A stretch of 64,000 nucleotides of DNA from Clostridium luticellarii (GTDB lineage: Bacteria > Bacillota > Clostridia > Clostridiales > Clostridiaceae), in the NCBI RefSeq assembly GCF_002995845.1, contig NZ_PVXP01000005.1, positions 1 through 64,000 on the forward strand, read 5' to 3'. Under the pieces are notes generated by a model. The model made no database searches. It was not told the origin of the DNA and saw only the letters and a list, made by a program, of their open reading frames with translations. Both the position numbers and the translations under genes were made by a program. Below are positions 1 through 8,337 of this stretch, piece after piece (the first letter of the stretch is position 1; each line of letters starts with the position of its first letter).

Positions 1-800
1 ATATTAATTCCTGAATTATCCCTCTTTATCATTCCGAATTCTTGACTTGCAGAAAGTACAGGAAGTTCCGGATGATTTTTATCAACTACCGTAAAAAAAA
101 TATCACCAGCCTTACGCTGTTCCCAAGGATCAGTAAATCCCGGGAAACGAAGTTCTGGAAAACTTTCACCATTTTTCGGGAACATTTTTTGCAACAAACT
201 TTTCTTCTTATCCTTCAAGTGATTTAACTTACGCTGATGAAGGGTGATGAGGTGGTCAATATTATTGAAAAATCGTCCGATTTTCTCTTGTTCAGCCTTA
301 TCTTTTGGTATTGTTAATTCTGTTTCAAAGAAATCTGAAGCGGCAATATTTAATAGGCCATGATTTCTTGCTCCCTCAGCTGCGTGTTTTGAAACCTCAT
401 GATACCAGTATGTCGTATCATAGTATTTTGTCAAGAAATCACTATTCACATCAGTTAGCTTGAAAACGATGTAAAGCGTTGATAATACGCCCATATCATA
501 ACGATCAAGACGTTTAACTGCACCCCAAGGATAACCATTTGAATATGATTTGTTATAAGCAAATTCACCATTTTTCACTAGATAATATCCACTTACATCA
601 CGACTCGCAACAGTCTTATTAAAGAACATGTTTTGGTCTACTAATCCATCTTGTGCAGAAATTGTTAGTGGTAATGTTGACTCTAAATCTTTGTTCTTTC
701 GAGTAACACGTTCAGCAACTTCACCCAGCTTACGCTGTTCCCAAGGGTCGGTAAATCCTGGAAATCTTATTTTAGGTACATTAGCTTTATTTTTATCCAT
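1..800 (-). CDS. hsdS: Type I restriction-modification specificity subunit HsdS (C-terminus beyond window)
   Basis: This is the DNA-recognition subunit of a type I restriction-modification enzyme; it would join HsdM and HsdR and choose the methylated or cut sequence. About 266 codons are open from an ATG at 800 (SD GGAG at 5-6 bases) to the window edge, so the C-terminus is missing. The frame starts with MDKNKANVPKIRFPGF, and the motif FPGFTDPWEQRK occurs twice, near residues 13-24 and again about 205 residues later. That is the usual layout of two target-recognition domains, each introduced by a conserved segment. Between them lies a coiled-coil-like spacer (HLITLHQRKLNHLKDKKKSL). It lies 74 bases downstream of hsdR on the same strand. 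No hsdM is visible, and it may lie to the left. HsdS identity is firm; the specificity cannot be read. Confidence 0.9.
   Translation of the reverse strand, partial: MDKNKANVPKIRFPGFTDPWEQRKLGEVAERVTRKNKDLESTLPLTISAQDGLVDQNMFFNKTVASRDVSGYYLVKNGEFAYNKSYSNGYPWGAVKRLDRYDMGVLSTLYIVFKLTDVNSDFLTKYYDTTYWYHEVSKHAAEGARNHGLLNIAASDFFETELTIPKDKAEQEKIGRFFNNIDHLITLHQRKLNHLKDKKKSLLQKMFPKNGESFPELRFPGFTDPWEQRKAGDIFFTVVDKNHPELPVLSASQEFGMIKRDNSGIN
111..128. repeat. Direct repeat inside hsdS (copy 2)
   Basis: The 18 bases cttacgctgttcccaagg recur exactly at 729-746, and similarity continues for roughly 20 further bases. Both copies encode the conserved FPGFTDPWEQRK segment that opens each target-recognition domain. 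Such repeats are known substrates for domain shuffling between hsdS genes. Confidence 0.8.
729..746. repeat. Direct repeat inside hsdS (copy 1)
   Basis: This is the partner of the 18-base repeat at 111-128, in the same orientation, near the start of hsdS. It encodes the first FPGFTDPWEQRK segment. Confidence 0.8.
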
Positions 801-874
801 TTTATCTCCTATCTTAACTGTCAATTGATAATTAGCAGTTCAATAATTAATTTTAAAGTTTTATTAGATATGAA

Positions 875-3800
875 TTAGCTTTCAGCATGCTCATCAGCCA
901 ATTCATAAATGGCTTTACGCAAACCATTACGGTACTTGATTTTAGACAAAGATTGTATCTTTTCGTCATGTGCCAACATCTTATAGTCAACGCTTGCTTT
1001 GGCAATTATATCCCGGATTTGACCAGCATCATCTAAATCCTGCATATCATAACGATGATGACTAAATAATTCACGCATCTGGGCACTTGTAATAATATCT
1101 GTAATTCCCCACTTCACTCGAAAATCCAGGAACATTCTATCAAGGCTGACATTGTTGGCTGCTTGAATAATTTGTTCACTATCTCTCAATTTTACTGGAT
1201 ATTTAAGATTATAACCTTCCGGTGGAAAATGCCCTTTGATAATAGCGATTGCTGCATTCATGACCTTTACAGCATAATTTCTGTCTTCCAAACCAGTGGC
1301 AAACTGATCAATTTTCTCTTTCGTAGCTTGCGCTTCCTGACTTTTGCCCTCATGCACCTGGTTTAATAATTGTTCCACCAATTCAGTTAAATAATCATAA
1401 TCTATTTTCACATCCTTCACATGGGTCATTTTCAACTCAATTTGATAAAAAGGAATTTTCTTTTTCTTCGACATAAACTGTTTAAGCTCATTGGTTAAAG
1501 TTGTGGTAAGCATGGTTTCTTGAGCACCTGTCATGCCTAATTTTTCAACTAATTCATCAGGATTGTCGTAGTTGAAACCTACTGTATTTCCATCAACTTC
1601 TTCAGGTGTATATTGTTTTAATTTAGCCACACCGGCATTATAATCACGCAGCAAATCAAACATATCTTCTTTTTGCTTCTCAGAAGGTGGTAATTGCTGA
1701 AACTCATCAGTTAAGCCATCTAATTTCTGAACAGCCTCTTTGACTTCATTAAATATATCTTCAAAGGGTTTAGCGATAATACCATCTCTTTGATTGGATT
1801 TACGCTGCTCATTTTCTGATAAAATTGCTGAATCTTTATTGGCATAAATTGCGAGAGCTTCATTCATCAGCTTCTCATTTTGAGCAGGCCAGCGATAGTT
1901 CACAATACGCCCCCAGGGTTTTTCCTGCATGTCAGCAATACGATTTGTCCTTGAATAGGCTTGAATAAGTCCTGCTCCTTTGAGTGTTCTATCTACATAA
2001 AGTGTATTAAGTTCCGGTGCATCAAATCCAGTCAAAAGCTGATCTACCACAATCACAATATCCAGGAAGTTCTTGTCCGTAGCAGTTTTATTCAAACGAC
2101 TAGTAACATCCTGTGTATATCCAGCTGCATCATCCATGCCAAAGCTTGTACCAAATTCTTTGTTATAGGCCTTTATAGCATCATATAAACCTTGATTGGC
2201 AGCAAGCATGCTGTCATTATTGGATGAGTTCTGGCTGAATGTAACTGCTACTTTTAATGTCTGACCACCATTTTTCCTATTCTCATCATTTACTCGCTGA
2301 AATTCACTAAAATACATCATTGCCATTGGAGTACTGGCTTTCCCGCCACCAACATGAGTGGTAAAGAGGGCATTATATTTACCTTCATTTGAACGATTTC
2401 TCCAGTTCTTGAAAATATCTTCAACTACTAACTTGATATGATCCGGATTTTCATCATAAAAGCTTGGTTCAACTGCGTCATCCATATCTTCCTGACTTAG
2501 ATTATTGATCTTATCTTTAATTTTTTGTTCAGTCCACTTCGGATAGCGTTCCCGGTAGAAATTTGGCAGATATTTGGTTTTCATTTGCTCTTCATCAATG
2601 GTTGTTTCAAAATCCACTTTAAAACCTAAAACATTTCTGTCTGCAATTGCTTCACGAATAGTATAGGCATGTAGCAGTGGTCCAAAAATGTCTTCAGTTC
2701 GCAAACCGCTGGTAGTTTCATCAAACATGGGTGTTCCTGTATAACCAACCCAGGCGGATTTTCTAAAAGCCTTTTGTATCTTTGCAAAACTTTCGCCGCC
2801 AGTTGAACGGTGTGCCTCATCCACGATAAATACAATATTTTTATCAGGTGCTTTAAAAGATTTACGTTTCACTAAAGTATCAAGTTTTTGAACAGAAGTA
2901 ACAATGATACTATTATCTTTGCTCTTTAATTTACGGCTTAAATCAGTAGTATTATTGGTATCTTGAACACTTCCAATCATATCTTCACCAGCATCCGGGT
3001 CATAGGCCCTGTAATTTTCATTTGTCTGTTTCGTTAAAGCAATTCTATCCACTACGAAGACAACTTTGTCAACTTTGGGCATGCGGCTTGCAAGCCATGC
3101 TGTTTTAAAACTGGTTATGGTTTTGCCGGAACCAGTGGTATGCCAAACATAACCTACTTTATTTGTACCCAGTTCAAAATCAACTTTCTTTAATTTTTCA
3201 ATTACATTCTGAGTGGCGTATACCTGATATGGACGCATTACTTTTAACATTTGTTTGTTTTTTGTGCCATCCAAAATCATATAATTAGTAGCCATCTGAT
3301 GTGCCATTGGAATACTTAGCATTGAATCCGCAAACTCTTTCCAATTACGAACAATGGTATTATCACTTTTACGCTGCCAGTTAAAAGCAAAGTCCTTATT
3401 GAACTTATCCGGCGTGGTATTAGCCATATACTTCACGTTATTTGGCGTAATTGCCACTAATATCTGCAAGGTGGAAAAAATATCACGATATTGGTTTTCT
3501 TTGGAATATTGATGTATTTGATTCAGCGCTTCATTGACATCATGCGTATCACGTTTTTCTTCAATTTGTATGATAGGCAAACCATTAATAAGAAGTGTAG
3601 TATCAAAACGACGATTTTGTTTCCCGGCGATAACTGCAGGGCGTTCAATTTGATTAACCACTTGATATACCGTATCCCCAGCACCGATTTGTTTTTGATC
3701 GAAAACCGTTAAAAACACGTGACGGCCGTCATCTAAATCAATTTCAATCTGCGATACACCATTAAGTCCATATAAAAATTGTCCGGCTTCATATGGTGTT

Positions 3801-4084
3801 TGAATATCAGATATAATCTTTTTAACTTGATTAAATTCAACAGTACTTAGTGGATGATCAAGTGTATTTTGATTGTGCCTCTCAAGAATTTCTTTGAAGT
3901 TATCCCAAAGCTGGTCTGTAGTTTTAATTTTTGGTTCATACTTCCACAGCTTTGTTTTCACACAGTAATCAGCAGATTTTTCACTAACCTTAAAGCCACC
4001 AATTACTTCCAAATGTTCAGGTTTAGTTATGGTTCCACTGGTAATATATTGTATTAATTCAGTTTCAAATTGCTCTTCATTCAT
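875..4084 (-). CDS. hsdR: Type I restriction endonuclease R subunit (HsdR)
   Basis: HsdR is the ATP-driven translocase and nuclease of a type I restriction complex; it cuts unmethylated foreign DNA far from the recognition site. The 1069 residues match the full length of the EcoR124-like class. The N-terminal nuclease shows the D...E-x-K pattern (D161, then EEK near 176-178). The superfamily 2 motor has Walker A HTTGSGKT at 315-322, DEAH at 422-425 and the following TGTP motif. No frameshift is present. Its start overlaps the stop of the upstream S-like gene (ATGA), so the two are translationally coupled, and hsdS follows 74 bases downstream. Function is confident; activity depends on an HsdM not seen here. 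Confidence 0.96.
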   Translation of the reverse strand: MNEEQFETELIQYITSGTITKPEHLEVIGGFKVSEKSADYCVKTKLWKYEPKIKTTDQLWDNFKEILERHNQNTLDHPLSTVEFNQVKKIISDIQTPYEAGQFLYGLNGVSQIEIDLDDGRHVFLTVFDQKQIGAGDTVYQVVNQIERPAVIAGKQNRRFDTTLLINGLPIIQIEEKRDTHDVNEALNQIHQYSKENQYRDIFSTLQILVAITPNNVKYMANTTPDKFNKDFAFNWQRKSDNTIVRNWKEFADSMLSIPMAHQMATNYMILDGTKNKQMLKVMRPYQVYATQNVIEKLKKVDFELGTNKVGYVWHTTGSGKTITSFKTAWLASRMPKVDKVVFVVDRIALTKQTNENYRAYDPDAGEDMIGSVQDTNNTTDLSRKLKSKDNSIIVTSVQKLDTLVKRKSFKAPDKNIVFIVDEAHRSTGGESFAKIQKAFRKSAWVGYTGTPMFDETTSGLRTEDIFGPLLHAYTIREAIADRNVLGFKVDFETTIDEEQMKTKYLPNFYRERYPKWTEQKIKDKINNLSQEDMDDAVEPSFYDENPDHIKLVVEDIFKNWRNRSNEGKYNALFTTHVGGGKASTPMAMMYFSEFQRVNDENRKNGGQTLKVAVTFSQNSSNNDSMLAANQGLYDAIKAYNKEFGTSFGMDDAAGYTQDVTSRLNKTATDKNFLDIVIVVDQLLTGFDAPELNTLYVDRTLKGAGLIQAYSRTNRIADMQEKPWGRIVNYRWPAQNEKLMNEALAIYANKDSAILSENEQRKSNQRDGIIAKPFEDIFNEVKEAVQKLDGLTDEFQQLPPSEKQKEDMFDLLRDYNAGVAKLKQYTPEEVDGNTVGFNYDNPDELVEKLGMTGAQETMLTTTLTNELKQFMSKKKKIPFYQIELKMTHVKDVKIDYDYLTELVEQLLNQVHEGKSQEAQATKEKIDQFATGLEDRNYAVKVMNAAIAIIKGHFPPEGYNLKYPVKLRDSEQIIQAANNVSLDRMFLDFRVKWGITDIITSAQMRELFSHHRYDMQDLDDAGQIRDIIAKASVDYKMLAHDEKIQSLSKIKYRNGLRKAIYELADEHAES

Positions 4085-4656
4085 TTTTCACCTGCCTCCT
4101 CTAATTTGGATAATATGATTTTTGTTTCAAGTTCTGCTGCTCTATTCTTAACAGCTTGCAGCCTTAACTGATTAAAATAGACTTGTCCTATAATTTTTTG
4201 CTTATCTATGGAAGGTATATTCGGTATTTTAAGCTCTTTAAGCTGCTTCAGGGTATATTTTAAAACTTGTGAACCCTGCAGTCCCAACACAAACTGTTTC
4301 TTGATTGTTTTGTTTTCATTAATAAGATAAACCAAAAACTTCGGATCAATGTTATTGCCAGGTAATAACTTAACGTAGTTTTGCGTATAAAGATATCCCT
4401 CGTGCTCTTTTCTTACCATGGCTGCAGTTCCCGTGATTAAACTAAACACCACATCACCATGGCACAAGGTATTTACTTTGTCATTGGTTCTAACTTGTTT
4501 ATTGTCCGCACCGTTTGAAATAATACCCACCAGATCATCCGTTAAATCTGTTTGACTATAATAGGCAAAAAGCGGTGCTTTCTCATCAAACACTTCAGTA
4601 ATTCTAAACTGGGGGGATCCACTTACTAATTCAACCAATTCACTCAACTTTTTCAT
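4081..4656 (-). CDS. Single-domain HsdS-like protein (half S subunit)
   Basis: This 191-residue protein looks like one target-recognition domain followed by a helical tail. The N-terminal KKLSELVELVSGSP and the later QVLKYTLKQLKELKIPNIPS, then a C-terminal helix with KNRAAELETKII, follow the S-subunit pattern of domain plus conserved helix, but only once. It is first in the hsd operon, has its own promoter upstream, and overlaps hsdR by four bases. A full hsdS lies after hsdR, so this is an extra specificity-type protein. It might dimerise to form an alternative recognition subunit or help assemble or regulate HsdR. Assignment to the S family is good; its precise role is unknown. Confidence 0.75.
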   Translation of the reverse strand: MKKLSELVELVSGSPQFRITEVFDEKAPLFAYYSQTDLTDDLVGIISNGADNKQVRTNDKVNTLCHGDVVFSLITGTAAMVRKEHEGYLYTQNYVKLLPGNNIDPKFLVYLINENKTIKKQFVLGLQGSQVLKYTLKQLKELKIPNIPSIDKQKIIGQVYFNQLRLQAVKNRAAELETKIILSKLEEAGEK

Positions 4657-4701
4657 AAAATATTGTGCCTTTCTAAAATTAACTTTATTTACTATGATGT
4701 A

Positions 4702-4730
4702 ATTATATCACATGTGAAATTTTATTGCAA
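4702..4730 (-). promoter_or_regulatory. Predicted sigma-A promoter of the hsd operon
   Basis: On the minus strand a -35 box TTGCAA (4725-4730) is 17 bases from a perfect -10 TATAAT (4702-4707). It points at the S-like gene, whose start codon is about 46 bases downstream of the -10 box. Confidence 0.65.
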
Positions 4731-4732
4731 CT

Positions 4733-4768
4733 ATTAAAAATGTAATTTTAAAAAATTACATTTTTAAT
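4733..4768. terminator. AT-rich perfect inverted repeat upstream of the hsd promoter
   Basis: Two 17-base arms (4733-4749 and 4752-4768) pair perfectly around a 2-base loop. The arms are almost all A/T, so this could be a weak terminator insulating the hsd promoter or a protein-binding site next to its -35 box. Confidence 0.4.
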
Positions 4769-4833
4769 ATCACACATTAATTTCAATAAAATAATTAAGT
4801 CTAACCAACATATTAATTTTAACAAAAAATGCT

Positions 4834-4859
4834 GAAAGTCACTGATTTCAGTGACTTTC
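4834..4859 (-). terminator. Strong hairpin with T-run, minus-strand terminator
   Basis: The arms GAAAGTCACTGA and TCAGTGACTTTC pair perfectly over 12 bases with a 2-base loop. On the minus strand a T-run follows after AGCA. It closes transcription from the zeta-like remnant before the hsd operon. The surrounding 4657-5051 has no convincing gene. Confidence 0.65.
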
Positions 4860-5051
4860 GATTGTATAAAAATTTTAGTTCTTATTTGGTGAAAGCTATA
4901 GGTATATATTCGCTGTTTCTTACTCCTGTATCCCCAAACATATACGCTTTTACTATTTGCTAATTCAGACTATAACAATTCCTATAGCTGTCTTTCCTTT
5001 TAAGCTTGACTACAACCATTCCGCATGCCATTAGACAAGCTGTAGATATAA

Positions 5052-5234
5052 TTATGCAAAAATACTGGCTTTTGCATAGAGATGTCCACCTTTCATAACT
5101 CTAATCTTAACTCTTTCTTTTGCTATATCGCAATTATCAACTCCAATATAATTCATAATTACATAATAAATAGATCTATATATGTACGTTTTTCCGGCAC
5201 CATTTACTCCTGCGAATATAGTATAAATAGCCAT
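5052..5234 (-). pseudogene. Zeta-toxin-like ATPase remnant with an internal deletion
   Basis: The 60-residue frame starts like a zeta-toxin/predicted ABC-type ATPase, with Walker A AGVNGAGKT at about residues 8-16. After roughly 40 residues it jumps to a stretch (ERVKIRVMKGGH) resembling the segment that sits far downstream in full members, where RVxKGGHGI precedes the C-terminal part. Full proteins are about 190-270 residues, so most of the kinase core is gone. No antitoxin partner is recognisable. I read it as a decayed gene, not a small functional protein. The similarity is from memory of the family, without a search. Confidence 0.6.
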
Positions 5235-5299
5235 TACTTTTTACCTATCACCTTTTTTGCTCTATATTGGAGAGCAATAACTTCTTCAACCATTTTGGT

Positions 5300-5396
5300 A
5301 TTGGAAATGTAGAAAAAAATAACAGCAGTGCGTATTACACTACCGTTCTTAATCAAATGCACCTCTATTATGTTTCCTATTCCCACGAATACAAAT
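5300..5396 (-). pseudogene. Phage holin gene fragment, copy A
   Basis: These 97 bases match 22365-22461, inside the prophage holin gene of this window, with about seven mismatches and no gaps. Translated on the minus strand they give a holin core (GIGNIIEVHLIKNGSVIRTA). Neither the start nor the end of the gene is present. It abuts the 3' end of the bioF fragment, so the phage sequence and the biotin gene were joined by an old recombination. Confidence 0.85.
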
Positions 5397-5397
5397 C

Positions 5398-5880
5398 TTA
5401 TTCATATTCTCTCATTCTTTTATATCTGTTTACAATTGCAGCAATGACCCGGGCAGCACGTTTTAATTCATCTTTTTTGTGAGTTGACATCAAGGCTACA
5501 CGAAGCCTTGCGCACCCTTTCTTAACAGTTGGATAACGAATTGCCGAAATATAATAACCTTGTTCAAATAATTCCCTGGATATCTCCATGGCACTTTTTT
5601 CATCACCTATAATAATAGGAATAATAGCAGTCTCAGAATCTACTTCAATTCCTGCTTCTCTTAAACAGTTGCAAAAATATTGAATATTTTCCTGTAATGC
5701 CTGTACTCTCTGTGGCTCATCCATGATTAATTCAATGGATTTTATTGAAGCCGCCATAACAGCTGGAGATAACGACGTGGAAAATATAAAACTGCGGGAC
5801 TCATTTTTTAGATATTCAATCAATTCTTGTTTCCCACAAACAAATCCTCCCTCGCTGCCAATGGAGCAGTGCAATTGCAC
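5398..5880 (-). pseudogene. Duplicated 3' fragment of bioF
   Basis: The frame of 160 codons repeats the last ~150 residues of the complete BioW-BioF gene immediately upstream, with only a few substitutions. It begins just after the catalytic SKAIG lysine region (IGSEGGFVCGK), so it lacks the PLP lysine, most of the fold and a native start. The final residues are extended to RYKRMREYE. The copy is one unit of a tandem duplication of about 540 bases that also carries a holin fragment. It cannot encode a working enzyme by itself. Confidence 0.9.
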
Positions 5881-5936
5881 TACCGTTTTTAATCAAATGC
5901 ACATTTATTATGTTTCCTATTCCCCCGAGTACAAAT
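5865..5936 (-). pseudogene. Phage holin gene fragment, copy B
   Basis: About 72 bases repeat the inner part of holin fragment A. The junction with the bioF copy is at the CAATGG/AGCAGTGC boundary. A and B share changes absent from the intact holin at 22263-22667, so they arose from one another by the tandem duplication and not by two separate phage captures. Confidence 0.8.
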
Positions 5937-5950
5937 CTATATGTATTCTC

Positions 5951-7885
5951 TCATTTTTTATATCTGTTTACAATTGCGGCAATGAGCCGGGCAGCACGTT
6001 TTAATTCATCCTTGTTGTGAGTTGACATCAAAGCTACACGAAGCCTTGCGCACCCTTTCTTAACAGTTGGATAACGAATTGCCGAAATATAATAACCTTG
6101 TTCAAATAATTCCCTGGATATCTCCATGGCACTTTTTTCATCACCTATAATAATAGGAATAATAGCAGTCTCAGAATCTGCTTCAATTCCTGCTTCTCTT
6201 AAACATCTGCAAAAATATTGAATATTTCCCTGTAATGCCTGTACTCTCTGTGGCTCATCCATGATTAATTCAATAGATTTTATTGAAGCCGCCATAACAG
6301 CTGGAGATAACGACGTGGAAAATATAAAACTGCGGGACTTATTTTTTAGATATTCAATCAATTCTTGTTTCCCACAAACAAATCCTCCCTCGCTGCCAAT
6401 GGCCTTGCTTAAAGTACCCATTATAATGTCAGGATTTCGCGTCATATGAAAATATTCCATTGTTCCACGGCCATTTTCTCCAATTACTCCTGTGGAATGT
6501 GCTTCATCAATCATAGAAAATAACCCATACTTGTTCGCAATTTCTACCAATTGCGGCAAATTCACAATATCTCCATCCATGCTAAATACGGCATCACTTA
6601 CCACTAAACCTTTACTGCATGGATTTTGTTTAATTTTATTCTCTAAGTCATTCATATCATTGTGGCGATACACTACAATTTTTGCCTTACTTAAACGACA
6701 TCCATCAATTATACTGGCATGATTCAACTCATCACTAAAAATAACATCATCTTTTGAACACAGCGCAGAAATTATCCCTATATTCGCCATATACCCAGTA
6801 TTATAAACTAAAGCTGCCTCTGTTCCTTTAAATGCCGCCAGAAGCTTCTCCAATTGATTGTGTAAGTTCATCGTTCCAGTAGTTAATCTGGAGCCGCCAG
6901 AACCAACGCCATATTTTTCCATAGCTTTTAGTGCATAAGCTTTCACCTGTGAATCATTAGACATATCCAGGTAGTTGTTAGAGGCCATCATAATCATTTC
7001 TTTTCCCTGGAAAGTGACATGTGCACTTTGTGCTGACTTAATCTCATTCATAGTTCGGTACAAATTATTATATTTTAAATTATCCAATGCCTTATCTATA
7101 AAATTCCATTTATTTTTTGTACTTTCTTCCGTTTTATACGTCTTATTTAATATGGAAGATACATTTTTAACCAATACCTTCCGTTTTTCTATATAATCAA
7201 TGCAATCTTGAACTTTGGAACGATCTCCCCTATAAAGAAAAATCCGTCCCCCCTCCTCACTTCCCATTTCCTTCAATTTGGTAATGCGCATATATCCATT
7301 TTCCTTTGATGCCACATAACCTGTTACATAATCAGGATCATCGGAAATGCAGATTTCACCAATAATATTAGGCGCATGTGCTACTTTAGTAGCTAATACA
7401 ATTGCTTCATTGTAGTGATCCTTTGTATCCTTTTTTTTCATAACAGAATTAACTTCATCCATATAGGTAGCTCGAATTCCTCTGTCTTTATCAGGTTCCA
7501 ATCTTTCTAATGTATCTACGTTTAATAACATAGCACCCCGCATATTATAAGTATCCTTTAATTTTTCTAAAACAGCAGAAGCATTAGTAATGCCTATTTT
7601 TTCTAACATAGCTAATAACTTTTGAATGCCCTCCTGGTAACTACTTACATTTACCGTAGTAACAGGCAATGCATCAAGAAATAAAATATCTTCTCGATTT
7701 ACTTTTTCGATTTTCATATTTATAAAATCTGCTTTGCCTTTTGAGTGATATAATGCCCTAGTCAATAAAGCTTTAGAATATATATAAAGACTGTCTTCCC
7801 CTGTTATTTTTTCTGCACCTGAAATATGTTTCTCTATTCCATCTTGACTTTTACTTGCCCTCATTTTTAAACTATATAAATCCAT
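5951..7885 (-). CDS. bioWF: Biotin biosynthesis bifunctional protein: pimeloyl-CoA synthetase fused to 8-amino-7-oxononanoate synthase
   Basis: The 644-residue protein appears to join two consecutive enzymes of biotin synthesis. Residues 1-~240 match BioW (6-carboxyhexanoate-CoA ligase): MRASxxx...KHISGAE at the start, RGAML near 116-120, and the conserved SDDPDYVTGYVASKENGY near 181-198. Residues ~260-644 match BioF, a PLP enzyme of the alpha-oxoamine synthase family: the GSGGSR loop, D460EAHSTG, and the Schiff-base lysine in GTLSKAIGSEGG (K494). Pimelate would be activated to pimeloyl-CoA and condensed with alanine on one polypeptide. SD AAGGTGA precedes the ATG. The upstream BirA box and promoter support biotin control. 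No other bio genes are in view. It seems intact despite the scarred downstream DNA. Confidence 0.92.
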   Translation of the reverse strand: MDLYSLKMRASKSQDGIEKHISGAEKITGEDSLYIYSKALLTRALYHSKGKADFINMKIEKVNREDILFLDALPVTTVNVSSYQEGIQKLLAMLEKIGITNASAVLEKLKDTYNMRGAMLLNVDTLERLEPDKDRGIRATYMDEVNSVMKKKDTKDHYNEAIVLATKVAHAPNIIGEICISDDPDYVTGYVASKENGYMRITKLKEMGSEEGGRIFLYRGDRSKVQDCIDYIEKRKVLVKNVSSILNKTYKTEESTKNKWNFIDKALDNLKYNNLYRTMNEIKSAQSAHVTFQGKEMIMMASNNYLDMSNDSQVKAYALKAMEKYGVGSGGSRLTTGTMNLHNQLEKLLAAFKGTEAALVYNTGYMANIGIISALCSKDDVIFSDELNHASIIDGCRLSKAKIVVYRHNDMNDLENKIKQNPCSKGLVVSDAVFSMDGDIVNLPQLVEIANKYGLFSMIDEAHSTGVIGENGRGTMEYFHMTRNPDIIMGTLSKAIGSEGGFVCGKQELIEYLKNKSRSFIFSTSLSPAVMAASIKSIELIMDEPQRVQALQGNIQYFCRCLREAGIEADSETAIIPIIIGDEKSAMEISRELFEQGYYISAIRYPTVKKGCARLRVALMSTHNKDELKRAARLIAAIVNRYKK

Positions 7886-8056
7886 TCAATTCACCTTATC
7901 CACATTGGTATTTAGATTTAAATATTTGACACTGCAATAGTAAAGACCATATATAAAAACATCACAATTATTACCATTAATATTACCAATAATTTTAATT
8001 ATTCTGTGATTTGTATTTTTTATATAATATTTCTATTCTTTTTTAAGAATATAATT

Positions 8057-8085
8057 AGTATAAATATATTTTGCTTATTTGTCAA
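8057..8085 (-). promoter_or_regulatory. Promoter of bioWF
   Basis: Minus strand: perfect -35 TTGACA (8080-8085), 17-base spacer, -10 TATACT (8057-8062). The -35 box is inside the left half of the BirA-like operator, so bound repressor would block RNA polymerase. The transcript would have a ~165-base leader. Confidence 0.85.
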
Positions 8086-8111
8086 CCTTATAGTGTGCGT
8101 ATGGTTGACAA
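8079..8111. promoter_or_regulatory. BirA-type biotin operator
   Basis: A perfect palindrome TTGTCAACC-N15-GGTTGACAA (8079-8087 and 8103-8111) matches the known bacterial BirA box (TTGTnAACC, 14-16 bases, GGTTnACAA). It overlaps the -35 box of the promoter that reads into the biotin gene. Biotinyl-AMP-bound BirA is the expected repressor; that is established for the family and inferred here. Confidence 0.88.
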
Positions 8112-8337
8112 TGTGAATTGTTTTTATCCCATAAATCTTAATTTTACTTATTTAGTTTAATCACGGTTTTAACATGAAATGGTTGAGGCAGCATACATAC
8201 CTGAATCAAATTGTGATAGAACTCAATTTAAATTTTCTAATAAATTAGAGCGATGTAATTACTATATACAATTTTACAAAAACGCTCTTATAATTTTTCA
8301 TCAAGACATATTTCTGCGTATTTATATACCCCCAGGG

